64,000 nucleotides of DNA from Actinobacteria bacterium UBA6100 (GCA_002423585.1 DIWS01000015.1:124001-188000), one strand, 5' to 3'. Counted from the first letter of the stretch, positions 52,944-62,177 are shown. Notes: generated by a model from the sequence alone, not told the origin. Program-made: numbers and translations.

Positions 52944-54641
52944 ATGTTCAAGAACACGTCGCTCGCGATGAAGCTCGCGATGGGCTTCGCCGCAGTCGTG
53001 GTGATCGTGATCGTCATCGGTGTGACCGCTTTCGTCAGTATCGCGGACATCGAGTCACAGACGGTGATGATCCACGAGGACTTTCCCGTGGCCGACGCGA
53101 TCATGGAGATCGAGCTGTGTGTGGTGCGGGATCAGCTCATCTTCATGGAGATGCTCGGCGCCGATAGTGCCGGGGAGGTCGATGCGCTCTACGCGGAGCA
53201 CGAGGAGAACAGCGCGCGCTTCGATGAGCTCGTGGCCACCCTGCTGGACGGGGGCGAGTTCGAGGGCGAGGAGATCATCGCGGTGACGGATGCTTCCTGG
53301 ATCGCCGCCCTGGAGAAGTCGGACGAGATCCATGAGGCCACGTTGCGGCCCGCGTTCGACGAGGGAAGGGCGCTCCTTCTCGCCGGGTTCTCCGGTGAGG
53401 CTGGCGATGCCGATCAGGCGACCCTCTACTCCCTGGACGAGAGTCTCGACGAGGCAGGAAATCAGATGTTCGCGGAACTCGCGACGGTCGATGAAGGCAT
53501 CGACGAGCAGGTCAACGCCGCGAACGAGCAAGTGGTCGACACGTCGGGTACTGCCATGCTGCTCTCGGCCATCATGGTCGCGGTCGGTGTGGTCCTCGCG
53601 GTGGCGCTCGCTATCATCATCACCCGCTCGATAACCGGTCCGATCGGCCGCGTGATCGCGGGCCTGGGTGCGGGCGCCGAGCAGGTCACGGCTGCGTCCG
53701 GTCAGGTCTCGCAGGCCGCGCAGCAGCTGGCGGCAGGCGCCAGCGAGCAGGCCTCCTCACTGGAGGAGACCTCGTCCTCGCTCGAGGAGATGTCCTCTAT
53801 GACCCGCCAGAACGCCGCCAATAGCCGGCAGGCCGACAGCATGGCTCGCGAGGCGCGTGCCTCGGCGGGCAAGGGTGTAGAGGCAACTGCGGCTATGGGT
53901 GCGGCCATCAGCATGATCAAGGACTCCACAGACTCCACGGCCAAGATCATCAAGACCATCGATGAGATCGCTTTCCAGACCAACCTGCTCGCGCTCAACG
54001 CGGCCGTTGAGGCGGCGCGCGCTGGAGAAGCCGGCAAGGGCTTTGCGGTCGTGGCCGAAGAGGTCCGCAACCTGGCGCAGCGCAGTGCTGAAGCCGCCAA
54101 GAGCACCGCGGCGCTCATCGAGGCGTCGCAGTCCAACGCCGGCAACGGTGTGGCCGCGGCGGAGCAGGTCGCGAGCATCCTTCAAGAGATCTCGGGCTCG
54201 GTGGACAAGGTGACCAACCTCATGAGCGAGGTCGCTGCGGCCAGCGAGGAGCAGGCGCAGGGCATCGATCAGGTCAACACCGCGGTCGCGCAGATGGACC
54301 GCGTGACGCAGGGCAACGCTGCCAACGCCGAGGAGTCGGCATCCGCGAGCGAGGAGCTCTCGGCACAGGCACGCGAGCTGTACGAGATGGTCGGCACGCT
54401 CAAGCGGATAGTCGGCGGTGGCCGAGCGGCGGCCGCCGAGCGGCAGTCCAGCTTCGCGATGACCCGGGGTGCCAACGGCAACCAGGCACTCTCCACGCAC
54501 GTGCATCAGATACTGCATTCCGAAGCGATCACTCCCGCACCGGCACCTGTCGGCGGCAATGGCCAGGGCAAGGCGGCGGCCGTAGCCGTACGTCCCGAGG
54601 TGGTCATCCCGCTCGATGACGACGAGCTCAAGGACTTCTAG
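52944..54641 (+). CDS. Methyl-accepting chemotaxis protein
   Basis: A 565-residue receptor. TM1 is LAMGFAAVVVIVIVIGVTAFVSI and a four-helix-bundle sensor domain (residues about 40-205) is rich in Glu/Asp. TM2 is MLLSAIMVAVGVVLAVALAIIIT. Only a short HAMP-like segment (RSITGPIGRVIAGLG) precedes the long cytoplasmic coiled coil. The hairpin tip is EIAFQTNLLALNAAVEAARAGEAGKGFAVVA. The Asp-rich C-terminus (IPLDDDELKDF) lacks a CheR-tethering NWETF-type pentapeptide. The signalling domain resembles that of Geobacter-type receptors. Confidence 0.92.
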   Translation: MFKNTSLAMKLAMGFAAVVVIVIVIGVTAFVSIADIESQTVMIHEDFPVADAIMEIELCVVRDQLIFMEMLGADSAGEVDALYAEHEENSARFDELVATLLDGGEFEGEEIIAVTDASWIAALEKSDEIHEATLRPAFDEGRALLLAGFSGEAGDADQATLYSLDESLDEAGNQMFAELATVDEGIDEQVNAANEQVVDTSGTAMLLSAIMVAVGVVLAVALAIIITRSITGPIGRVIAGLGAGAEQVTAASGQVSQAAQQLAAGASEQASSLEETSSSLEEMSSMTRQNAANSRQADSMAREARASAGKGVEATAAMGAAISMIKDSTDSTAKIIKTIDEIAFQTNLLALNAAVEAARAGEAGKGFAVVAEEVRNLAQRSAEAAKSTAALIEASQSNAGNGVAAAEQVASILQEISGSVDKVTNLMSEVAAASEEQAQGIDQVNTAVAQMDRVTQGNAANAEESASASEELSAQARELYEMVGTLKRIVGGGRAAAAERQSSFAMTRGANGNQALSTHVHQILHSEAITPAPAPVGGNGQGKAAAVAVRPEVVIPLDDDELKDF

Positions 54642-54649
54642 GAATCCTG

Positions 54650-55456
54650 ATGATGGACCCCACGACGCTCGATAGGTTCCGCGAGATCGTGTATACCGCC
54701 AGCGGTATCGCGCTCTCGCCTAAGAAGGAGGCCCTCGTGTGCGCACGGGTGGGCAAGCGCGTGCGCGCACTCGGCCTCTCTTCGTACGAGCAGTACCTTG
54801 ACGTGCTTGCCGAGGATACGACGGGGTCGGAGATCGTCCAGCTCATGGATGCGGTGTGTACGAACGTCACATCGTTCTTCCGTGACGCCGATCAGTTCGA
54901 CTTCATGGTCGAGATGATGGAGCGGTGGCTGGAGGCGGGCCAGACGCGATTCCGTTTCTGGTCCGCCGCCAGCTCCACCGGCGAGGAGCCGTATTCGCTT
55001 GCGATCGCGCTGCTCGAGGCTGCCAAAGGCCACGTCACCGATACGAAGATCCTGGCCACCGATCTGTCCACATCGGCTCTCGCGCGTTGTGCCGAGGGTC
55101 TGTACGAGGCCCGGCGGATCGAGACCGTTCCGGCGGACCTTCTGGCGCGCTACTTCAAGCGCGAGAAGCACGATGACGAGGTCTACTACCGCGTCCGGCC
55201 GGAACTCAGGCGGATGGTCGTCGTCCGGCGCATGAACCTGTCAACGCCACCGTTCCCGATGCGCGGCCCGCTCGATGCCGTGTTCTGCCGGAACGTGATG
55301 ATCTACTTCGATAACCCCGTTCGCCTCCGGCTCCTCGAGGATGTGCAGCGGCTGCTCAAGCCGGGTGGCTATCTGTTCGTGGGTCACGCCGAGAGCCTGA
55401 CGGGGATTGTGAGTTCCCTCAAGTACGTACGGCCGGCCATCTATGTGAGGAACTGA
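54650..55456 (+). CDS. cheR: Chemotaxis methyltransferase CheR
   Basis: A 268-residue SAM-dependent glutamate methyltransferase. The N-terminal helical domain is FREIVYTASGIALSPKKEALVCARVGKRVR. The catalytic domain has FWSAASSTGEEPYSLAIAL (SAM motif I), TDLSTSALARCAEGLYE, DAVFCRNVMIYFDN and LLKPGGYLFVGHAESL. It methylates receptor Glu residues. Start at ATG 54650 or 54653, 8 bp after the MCP gene. Confidence 0.95.
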   Translation: MMDPTTLDRFREIVYTASGIALSPKKEALVCARVGKRVRALGLSSYEQYLDVLAEDTTGSEIVQLMDAVCTNVTSFFRDADQFDFMVEMMERWLEAGQTRFRFWSAASSTGEEPYSLAIALLEAAKGHVTDTKILATDLSTSALARCAEGLYEARRIETVPADLLARYFKREKHDDEVYYRVRPELRRMVVVRRMNLSTPPFPMRGPLDAVFCRNVMIYFDNPVRLRLLEDVQRLLKPGGYLFVGHAESLTGIVSSLKYVRPAIYVRN

Positions 55457-55457
55457 A

Positions 55458-55949
55458 ATGGCCACTCTGTCTCGTGAAAGGATCATCGGCATCTCCGATC
55501 TCGCGGTGAGCGACTCGGCAGATGACGTCTTCATCACCTACTCACTCGGCTCCTGCGTGGGCCTCACGCTCTACGACCCCGATCTCAAGGTGGGCGGGAT
55601 GCTCCACGCGATGATGCCGGTGTCGACCATGGATCCCGCCCGCGCCGACCGTCACCCTGGGATGTTCACCGACACGGGGGTCGCTGCGCTGCTGCAGGGG
55701 CTGTTCGACCTCGGGGCCAGCCGCAAACGTCTCATCGCTAAGGTGGCCGGGGCGGCGGCGCAGATGGACCAGAACGGGATGTTCAGGATCGGAGAGCGCA
55801 ATCAGATGGTGCTCAGGCGGGTGCTGTGGAAGAACGACATCCTGCTCGCTGCCGAGGACGTGGGAGGCAGTGTGTCACGCACGCTACTGCTGGAGATGGC
55901 GACCGGCCGCACGCTCGTGAAGTGCAACGGCAGCCTTCGGGAACTGTGA
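55458..55949 (+). CDS. cheD: Chemoreceptor glutamine deamidase CheD
   Basis: A 163-residue enzyme with the catalytic Cys in TYSLGSCVGLTLYD and catalytic His in VGGMLHAMMP. LIAKVAGAAAQM and the C-terminal GRTLVKCNGS are typical of the family. It deamidates receptor Gln residues and often interacts with CheC/CheX-type phosphatases, which are present here as two paralogues. It begins 1 bp after cheR. Confidence 0.93.
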   Translation: MATLSRERIIGISDLAVSDSADDVFITYSLGSCVGLTLYDPDLKVGGMLHAMMPVSTMDPARADRHPGMFTDTGVAALLQGLFDLGASRKRLIAKVAGAAAQMDQNGMFRIGERNQMVLRRVLWKNDILLAAEDVGGSVSRTLLLEMATGRTLVKCNGSLREL

Positions 55950-55966
55950 CTGGAGGAGACACAGGC

Positions 55967-56806
55967 ATGAACATGAGCGTGCTCGTCGTCGATGATTCCG
56001 ACATCATCCGGCGGATGATCATCAAGACACTGCGTCTGGCCGAGTTGCCGATCTCGGCAGTCCATGAAGCTGCGAACGGCCGCGAGGCACTCGATGTGAT
56101 GGCGGAGTCCCTCGTCGACGTCGTGCTTGCCGATATCAACATGCCCGTGATGGGCGGGCTCGAGATGATCGCCACCATGCGTGGATCGGAGACACTCTCC
56201 CACGTTGCCGTGGTGGTCGTGTCCACCGAAGGTGCCGAGAGCAGGGTGCACGAACTCGAGCGCCTCGGCATCGCCGCCTACCTGCGCAAGCCGTTCACCC
56301 CCGAGCAGATCCGCGACGTGCTCGGACGGCTGCCGGATCTCCCTTCGGATGGCAAGGTCGTGCGGCTCGTGGACACCGTGACTCTCGATGTCCTCGAGCA
56401 GTTCGCGCTGGTGTTCGCCTCGCCGTTGGAGAGTGGCGCCGGTCCTGTGGCCGGTGAGTGCCTGCTCGGGAGGACGGGGCTTCGCGGCGCCGTCACCGGG
56501 ATCGTGTCGATCGCTGCACCGCTCGAGCTCTGTCGCGAGATGGCGTGCAACATCCTGGGGGCGGATGTTATCGGGGACGACATCGTTCTTCGGGCGACCG
56601 ACACGCTCGGGGAGGTCGCCAACATGGTGGCGGGTCATCTTGCCACGGAGATCGATTCGCGCGAGCACACGAGCCTCTCGCCGCCGATCGTCACGCGATG
56701 CTCGGCGGATGACTGGGATCTGCTCGACACCGCGATGGGCACCGTGCGATTCGACGTGGAAGGCTGGCCGTTGTTGGCCTCGTTCTCGGCGCGGAACCTG
56801 GGGTGA
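55967..56806 (+). CDS. Response regulator fused to a CheX/CheC-like domain
   Basis: A 279-residue protein. The receiver (residues 1-125) has MSVLVVDDSDIIRRMIIKTL, DVVLADINMPVMGG, VVSTEGAESR and YLRKPFTPEQI. The C-terminal domain (about 135-279) has LVFASPLESGAGPVAGECLLGRTGLRGAVTGIV and DTLGEVANMVAGHLATEI, the CheX-like E..N helix. A receiver joined to a CheY-phosphatase-type fold could control its own dephosphorylation or sense phosphoryl flow. GTGA overlap with cheB. ATG 55967 follows GGAGGAG; ATG 55973 is possible. Confidence 0.85.
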   Translation: MNMSVLVVDDSDIIRRMIIKTLRLAELPISAVHEAANGREALDVMAESLVDVVLADINMPVMGGLEMIATMRGSETLSHVAVVVVSTEGAESRVHELERLGIAAYLRKPFTPEQIRDVLGRLPDLPSDGKVVRLVDTVTLDVLEQFALVFASPLESGAGPVAGECLLGRTGLRGAVTGIVSIAAPLELCREMACNILGADVIGDDIVLRATDTLGEVANMVAGHLATEIDSREHTSLSPPIVTRCSADDWDLLDTAMGTVRFDVEGWPLLASFSARNLG

Positions 56807-57870
56807 GCATCAGGCTCCTCATCGTGGACGACTCGGCGATCGTGCGCCGGGTGCTCGCGCAGGAGCTTGGTGCCGCCGCGGGGATCGACGTCATCGCGAC
56901 CGCGCCCGATCCGTACGTTGCACGCGACCGCATCGTCGCGCTCAGGCCCGACGTGCTGACGCTCGATATCGAGATGCCGAGGATGGATGGCGTCACGTTC
57001 CTGCGGAAGCTGATGCAGTACTACCCGCTCCCGGTCGTGATCGTCTCCTCGCTCACGCCCCGGGGCAGCGCGCTCGCGCTCGAGGCGCTGGAAGCCGGGG
57101 CCGTGGAGGTCATCGCCAAGCCCGGCCCCGCCTACACTGTGGGGGAGATGTCGGCGGAACTCGTGCGGGCGATCCGCACGGCCGCGCGGACGAACGTGAA
57201 GGCCATCAACACCGGGCGAGCGCCCATCGAGCGCCTCTCGATGACAGCCACCACCACCAAGGTGGTGGCGATCGGCGCCTCCACCGGCGGAACGGTCGCG
57301 ATCCGATCGATCCTCAGCGCCATGCCGGCGAACGGACCGGGCACGGTCGTCGTCCAGCACATGCCCGAGGGGTTCACGCGCCTGTTCGCGCGCAGACTGA
57401 ACGAGTGCTGCGCTATGGACGTGCGCGAGGCTGAAGACGGTGATCAGGTGGTCCCCGGCCGGGTGCTCATCGCGCCGGGGAACAGACATCTCGTGCTCCG
57501 ACGCTCCGGTGCAACGTACCGCGTGCAGGTGACGGACGGGCCGCGGGTGTGGCAGTGCCGGCCTTCAGTGGACGTGCTGTTCCGATCGGTCTCCCGATAC
57601 GCGGGAGCAAACGCGGTGGGGGTGCTTCTGACGGGCATGGGCTGCGACGGGGCAGCGGGCCTCAAGGCGATGCGCGACGGGGGAGCTTTCACAATCGTTC
57701 AGGATGAACGGTCATGTGTTGTGTTCGGCATGCCGAAAGAAGCTATAGCGGCAGGAGCCGCGGAGCACGTGCTGTCACTCCAGCATATCCCGGCGAAGGT
57801 GCTGGAGCTGGCTGCCTCGGAGCCGGGGTCACCCGACGGTTCGCCGGGGGGTGCGCCTCATCGCGCATGA
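56803..57870 (+). CDS. cheB: Chemotaxis methylesterase CheB
   Basis: A 355-residue protein. The receiver is RLLIVDDSAIVRRVLAQEL, DVLTLDIEMPRMDGVTFL and VVIVSSLTPRGS. A linker leads to the esterase domain with the catalytic Ser in IGASTGGTVAI (Ser160), His in VVQHMPEGFTRLFA and Asp in LLTGMGCDGAAGL. It removes receptor methyl groups after phosphorylation by CheA. The GTG start overlaps the previous stop. Confidence 0.94.
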   Translation: MSIRLLIVDDSAIVRRVLAQELGAAAGIDVIATAPDPYVARDRIVALRPDVLTLDIEMPRMDGVTFLRKLMQYYPLPVVIVSSLTPRGSALALEALEAGAVEVIAKPGPAYTVGEMSAELVRAIRTAARTNVKAINTGRAPIERLSMTATTTKVVAIGASTGGTVAIRSILSAMPANGPGTVVVQHMPEGFTRLFARRLNECCAMDVREAEDGDQVVPGRVLIAPGNRHLVLRRSGATYRVQVTDGPRVWQCRPSVDVLFRSVSRYAGANAVGVLLTGMGCDGAAGLKAMRDGGAFTIVQDERSCVVFGMPKEAIAAGAAEHVLSLQHIPAKVLELAASEPGSPDGSPGGAPHRA

Positions 57871-57887
57871 CCTCGTAGAAGGCCGAC

Positions 57888-58943
57888 ATGAGCGAGCAGG
57901 GAACTGGGCGACATGAGTTCAGCTGGGGGGCGGGTGACCGCGCGCTCGCGTCGCTGATACGGTTCGATGCGGCGTATCGGATCGGCGCCGCCTGCTGCCA
58001 GGACCCACGGATCCTCGTGCTCGAGTCCGACCTGGTGGTGGGTGCGACGATCGGTGAAGCGCTCAATCCCGAGATCGGCGATGCGGTGCGCCGCTCGGTG
58101 GCGCAGCTGACGGGAATGTGCGGCGAAGCCTACTCGCAGGTGGGTATCCAGGCTGGAGAGAGCGCCAGGCCCATCGTGTGGGACATGGTGGTCTTCCGCC
58201 TGGGTGAGGACGCGTTCACGCTCGTGATCCGCGATGTGACCGGGTTCGTGGAGGGCCAGCTCAAGGAGCAGGCGTACGTGCGACGGCTGCGGGATCTCGC
58301 GCAGAAGCTCGAGAGCGTCGCCGATGAGGAGCGGCGCATCATCGCGGTGGAGTTGCACGACCGGGTGAGTCAGCCGTTGGCCGCGGCGCGGATGCGTCTG
58401 CAGCAGCATCAGCAGGCGTACCTCGCGGCGGATCCCGAGGACCTCGAGGTGCAGCACGACCACATCATGCACCTGCTCGAGGCGGCCATCGCCGAGTCAC
58501 GAGCCATCACGTCCGAGCTATCACCGTCGATATACTACGAACTGGGGCTCTGCCCCGCCCTGCACTGGCTTGCAGATGAGTTCGATCGCCGGTACGGCAC
58601 GGCCTGCCGGGTGGAGTGCTCGTTACCGGCCGACCTGGATGTCGATCCCGGTATCTCGGCCTTCATCTACCGGAGCGCACGGGAGCTCATCTCCAACGTG
58701 GTGCGGCACGCGGCCGCATCCGAGGCGCTCGTGGTGCTGGCGAGCGAGGACGGCTGGATCCGCCTCAAGGTCCGCGATCACGGTCGGGGATTCACTGTCG
58801 CCGAGGACGTCGAGGCCGACGCACACAGCGGCGGCTTCGGCCTGTTCAGCATCCGCGAGCACGTCAGACGTCTCGGCGGTGACATCACCGTGGAGAGCGA
58901 GCCGGGCAGGGGGACGCTCGTGGTCGTCGAGGTGCCGTTGTAG
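57888..58943 (+). CDS. NarX-type histidine kinase (HisKA_3)
   Basis: A 351-residue soluble kinase with a PAS-like N-terminal half (residues 20-130). HisKA_3 has DEERRIIAVELHDRVSQPLAA with the phospho-His. The ATPase region has LISNVVRHAAASE, DHGRGFT and GGFGLFSIREHVRRLGGDI. There is no membrane helix. It follows cheB by 17 bp and likely pairs with the NarL-type regulator at 49570, giving a transcriptional branch tied to the chemotaxis operon. Confidence 0.88.
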   Translation: MSEQGTGRHEFSWGAGDRALASLIRFDAAYRIGAACCQDPRILVLESDLVVGATIGEALNPEIGDAVRRSVAQLTGMCGEAYSQVGIQAGESARPIVWDMVVFRLGEDAFTLVIRDVTGFVEGQLKEQAYVRRLRDLAQKLESVADEERRIIAVELHDRVSQPLAAARMRLQQHQQAYLAADPEDLEVQHDHIMHLLEAAIAESRAITSELSPSIYYELGLCPALHWLADEFDRRYGTACRVECSLPADLDVDPGISAFIYRSARELISNVVRHAAASEALVVLASEDGWIRLKVRDHGRGFTVAEDVEADAHSGGFGLFSIREHVRRLGGDITVESEPGRGTLVVVEVPL

Positions 58944-59036
58944 CCGGAGTCGTCAGCGCTACCCGCACTGCGCTCTTCCGCTATCATGCAGCCTACCGCC
59001 GCACGCTGCGGCGATGGGACAGGGGAGGAGTGCCGT

Positions 59037-59615
59037 ATGACTTCCGAGAACCGCATCGGTGGCAAGATCACCACACTGCGCGAGTCGTTGGGTCTGTCAG
59101 TGGACGATCTGGCCGAGCGCAGTGGCTGCGACGCATCCACCGTGATCGCGCTCGAGAGCGGCGAGGTCGCTCCCTCGCTCACCCCGCTCATCAAGCTCAC
59201 GCGCGCGCTCGGCGTCCGCCTCGGCACCCTGCTCGATGACGAGACCGAGCTCGGCCCGATCGTCACGCGCCACGGAGACGCCGAGGCTGTCTCGCGTCTT
59301 CGCGACCTGGAGACGGTGAGCGACGCCGGCGTTCTCGGCTTCTTCTCGCTCGCCAGTGGCAAGGCGGCACGCCACATGGAGCCGTTCCTGATCGACGTGC
59401 AGCCGGCAGCACCGGGCGAGCACAAGCTCTCGAGCCACGAGGGCGAGGAGTTCCTCTACGTGCTCGACGGCGCGATCGAGGTCGAATACGGCAAGGAGAC
59501 CCGGACGCTCGCGGCAGGGGACAGCATCTACTACGACTCGATCGTCCCGCACCAGGTGCGCGCCGCCGACGGTGCGCATGCGCGTATCATCGCCGTCGTG
59601 TACGCCCCGGCGTAA
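59037..59615 (+). CDS. XRE-cupin transcriptional regulator
   Basis: A 192-residue protein. An N-terminal XRE helix-turn-helix (KITTLRESLGLSVDDLAERSGCDASTVIALESG) is joined to a C-terminal cupin with HEGEEFLYVLDGAIEVEYG and GDSIYYDSIVPHQVRA, including metal-site His and Glu residues. Such fusions sense small metabolites and often control the next gene, here an acyl-CoA ligase 10 bp downstream. Start ATG 59037 with GGGGAGGAG. Confidence 0.9.
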   Translation: MTSENRIGGKITTLRESLGLSVDDLAERSGCDASTVIALESGEVAPSLTPLIKLTRALGVRLGTLLDDETELGPIVTRHGDAEAVSRLRDLETVSDAGVLGFFSLASGKAARHMEPFLIDVQPAAPGEHKLSSHEGEEFLYVLDGAIEVEYGKETRTLAAGDSIYYDSIVPHQVRAADGAHARIIAVVYAPA

Positions 59616-59625
59616 GGGGGCGGCC

Positions 59626-61302
59626 GTGGCCTGGACCAACGATCAGCTGCACACCGATCTGCCCCTCGGCCGGTACTTCGAGATGCAGGTCGCCAAGCAT
59701 GCGGACAACGACTTCATCGTCTACCCCGACCGTGATCTGAGGTGGACGTACGCTCAGTTCGACGAGCGCGTCGACCAGCTCGCCAAGGGGCTGCTCGCCA
59801 TCGGCATCGGCAAGGGCGACCACGTGGGCGTGTGGGCGCGCAACATCCCGGACTGGCTGACGCTGTGTTTCGCGACCGCCAAGATCGGCGCCGTGCTCGT
59901 CACGGTGAACCCGGTCTACAAGGCGCACGAGCTCGCGTACGTGCTGAAGCAGTCGGACATGAAGGCGCTCGCCATCATCGACTCGTTTCGCGATGTGGAC
60001 TATGTCGAGATCATCCGGCAGCTCGTGCCCGAGGCCGCCACACAGCAGCGCGGGCACCTCGAGAGCGCCGAGTTCCCGAAGCTGAAGAGCCTGCTCTACA
60101 TGGGGCCGGAGAAGCACCGCGGGTTCTACTCCATGCCCGAGATGCTGGTGCTGGGCGAGAACATGCCCGACGAGCCGCTCCGCGAGATCACCGCGACGCG
60201 CCATGCCGACGATGTCGTCAACATGCAGTACACCTCGGGCACCACGGGATTCCCCAAGGGCGTGATGCTCACCAGCCGCAACATACTCAACAACGGCTTC
60301 TACATCGGCGAGCGCCAGGACTTCACGCCGGCCGATCGGGTGTGCCTTCCGGTGCCGTACTTCCACTGCTTCGGCATCGTGCTCGGCGTGCTTGCGATCC
60401 TCACGCACGGTGCGACGGTTGTGGGGGTCGAACAGTTCGATCCCTTGCTCGTGCTCGCTGCCGTGCAGAAGGAGCGGGCGACCGCGCTTTACGGTGTGCC
60501 CACGATGTTCATCGCCGAGCTCAACCACCCGATGTTCGACATGTTCGATCTCACCAGCCTGAGGACCGGCATCATGGCCGGTTCGCCGTGTCCGGTGGAG
60601 ACCATGCGACAGGTGATCGACCGCATGCATGCGAGCGAGCTCACCATCTGCTACGGACTCACCGAGACCTCGCCGGTGTTCACGCAGACGACCACTGATG
60701 ACTCGCTCGAGCGCAAGTGCGAGACGATCGGTCGGCAGCACGACCAGGTGGATGTGCGGGTCATCGACCCGGAGACGGGCGAGGACTGCCCACCGGGTGT
60801 GCCGGGCGAGCTGTGCTGCAGGGGCTACAACGTGATGAAGGGCTACTACAACATGCCCGAGGCCACCGCGGCCGCCATCGACGCGGACGGCTATCTGCAC
60901 TCGGGCGATCTCGGCACCGTCGACGAGGACGGTTACTACCGCATCACCGGACGAATCAAGGACATGATCATCCGCGGCGGCGAGAACATCTACCCGCGCG
61001 AGATCGAGGAGTTCCTCTACACGATGCCCGGCGTGGAAGACGCTCAGGTCATCGGCGTGCCGGATGCCAAGTACGGCGAGGTTGTGGGTGCGTTCGTCCG
61101 TCGCAGTGCCGGAAGCGAGATCACCGAGGAGGACGTCCAGGAGTACGCGCGCGCCCGCATGGCGCGCTACAAGGCTCCCAGGCACGTCTTCTTCGTGGAT
61201 GAGTTCCCGCTCACGGCCTCGGGCAAGATCCAGAAGTACAAGCTGCGCGACATGGCCAAGGAAGCGCTCGGCATACAGATCGGTGTCTACTCGGGTGAGT
61301 GA
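59626..61302 (+). CDS. AMP-dependent acyl-CoA synthetase
   Basis: A 558-residue ANL-family ligase. It has P-loop YTSGTTGFPKGV, A5 motif YGLTETSPV, A7/A8 SGDLGTVDEDGYYRITGRIKDMIIRGGENIYP and A10 Lys in ASGKIQKYKL. It activates a fatty or other carboxylic acid as acyl-AMP and then acyl-CoA. GTG 59626 has AAGGGGG upstream. Translational coupling with the XRE-cupin gene suggests autoregulated fatty-acid use. Confidence 0.9.
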   Translation: MAWTNDQLHTDLPLGRYFEMQVAKHADNDFIVYPDRDLRWTYAQFDERVDQLAKGLLAIGIGKGDHVGVWARNIPDWLTLCFATAKIGAVLVTVNPVYKAHELAYVLKQSDMKALAIIDSFRDVDYVEIIRQLVPEAATQQRGHLESAEFPKLKSLLYMGPEKHRGFYSMPEMLVLGENMPDEPLREITATRHADDVVNMQYTSGTTGFPKGVMLTSRNILNNGFYIGERQDFTPADRVCLPVPYFHCFGIVLGVLAILTHGATVVGVEQFDPLLVLAAVQKERATALYGVPTMFIAELNHPMFDMFDLTSLRTGIMAGSPCPVETMRQVIDRMHASELTICYGLTETSPVFTQTTTDDSLERKCETIGRQHDQVDVRVIDPETGEDCPPGVPGELCCRGYNVMKGYYNMPEATAAAIDADGYLHSGDLGTVDEDGYYRITGRIKDMIIRGGENIYPREIEEFLYTMPGVEDAQVIGVPDAKYGEVVGAFVRRSAGSEITEEDVQEYARARMARYKAPRHVFFVDEFPLTASGKIQKYKLRDMAKEALGIQIGVYSGE

Positions 61303-61681
61303 TGAAGACTACGCCCTGTGTCACGAGTGTGGAGGACTGTGCTGCGCGCTCTACCTCGCGTACGACGAGGATGGCACCTACATCGGTGACGGGTGGCTTC
61401 CGGAGTACATCGCGCTGTGGCAGGAGCGGCTGACGTCGTCCGGTGCCCTTGTGGTGACCGAAGGCGAATACCGGGCGGGCGTCGCCGGGGTCGAGCCCCT
61501 GCACGACCCGCGCCTGAGCCACCTGCCCACGGCCGAAGGCGACGCATACCGCGCATCGTTGCCCGCGTGGGTGGACGTGCGCAAGTGCCAGTTCTGCCAT
61601 CCCGACACGGGTTGTCTGCTCCCGCGCGAGTACCGGGCCGACATCTGCCGGACATGGGTCTGCGAGCTCTGGCGCGGGTAG
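61295..61681 (+). CDS. YkgJ-like cysteine-cluster protein
   Basis: A 128-residue protein. Cys clusters are ALCHECGGLCCALY, KCQFCHPDTGCLLPREYRADICRTWVCELW, the CxxC...CC and CxxC-type layout of the YkgJ/UPF0153 metal-binding family, which may carry zinc or an Fe-S centre. The GTG start overlaps the ligase gene by 8 nt. Function unknown. Confidence 0.75.
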   Translation: MSDEDYALCHECGGLCCALYLAYDEDGTYIGDGWLPEYIALWQERLTSSGALVVTEGEYRAGVAGVEPLHDPRLSHLPTAEGDAYRASLPAWVDVRKCQFCHPDTGCLLPREYRADICRTWVCELWRG

Positions 61682-61705
61682 TCGCTATCTATTCGGCAAG
61701 GAACC

Positions 61706-61822
61706 TGCTATAGTGCGCGTGCGGGCCGATGGGGTCCGTAGGATTGCGACGTGACACACCGCATTTCCATGCGGCAGTCACGCCGTTTTGTTTTGCCCCG
61801 AGGGGCAAGGAAGTAGGTTTAG
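61706..61822 (+). promoter_or_regulatory. Promoter and structured 5' leader of the cold-shock gene
   Basis: An extended -10, TGCTATAGT (61706-61714), is followed by an about 100-nt leader. CCGCAT-TTCC-ATGCGG forms one hairpin, and TTGCCCC-GA-GGGGCAA another just before the ribosome site. Long structured leaders are typical of csp genes, where they act in temperature response. Confidence 0.5.
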
Positions 61823-61823
61823 G

Positions 61824-62027
61824 ATGGCTGAAGGTACCGTTAAGTGGTTCAACGCTGACAAGGGCTATGGCTTCATCTCGCGTGAGGGTGGCGACGATCT
61901 GTTCGTGCACTTCTCCGAGATCCAGAGCGATGGTTTCAAGACGCTCGACGAGGGCCAGAAGGTCACGTTCGAGGAAGCCACTGGCAACAATGGCAAGCAG
62001 CAGGCGACCAACGTCCGCGCGGTCTAA
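61824..62027 (+). CDS. cspA: Cold-shock-domain protein (CspA family)
   Basis: A 67-residue OB-fold RNA chaperone. MAEGTVKWFNADKGYGFISREG, then DLFVHFSEIQ contain RNP1 (KGYGFI) and RNP2 (LFVHF). It binds single-stranded RNA and melts structure. Codon use is biased and lower in GC (GTTAAG, GGTACC), as in highly expressed genes. A strong hairpin follows. Confidence 0.96.
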   Translation: MAEGTVKWFNADKGYGFISREGGDDLFVHFSEIQSDGFKTLDEGQKVTFEEATGNNGKQQATNVRAV

Positions 62028-62049
62028 CCTCGCGAGACTCAAGGTAGCC

Positions 62050-62077
62050 GAAGGGCGGCCCACATGGGCCGCCCTTC
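62050..62077 (+). terminator. Terminator after the cold-shock gene
   Basis: GAAGGGCGGCCC (62050-62061) pairs perfectly with GGGCCGCCCTTC (62066-62077) around ACAT. It is a 12-bp stem without a long T-run. Confidence 0.7.
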
Positions 62078-62177
62078 GTGCGTTCTCTTACGGGTGGTCC
62101 TCATCACCGTTGTGCTCGACGTAAACACTCTGCTAAACGAATGCGAGTAGTGTTGACGGGGGAACGTACCACCCAAT

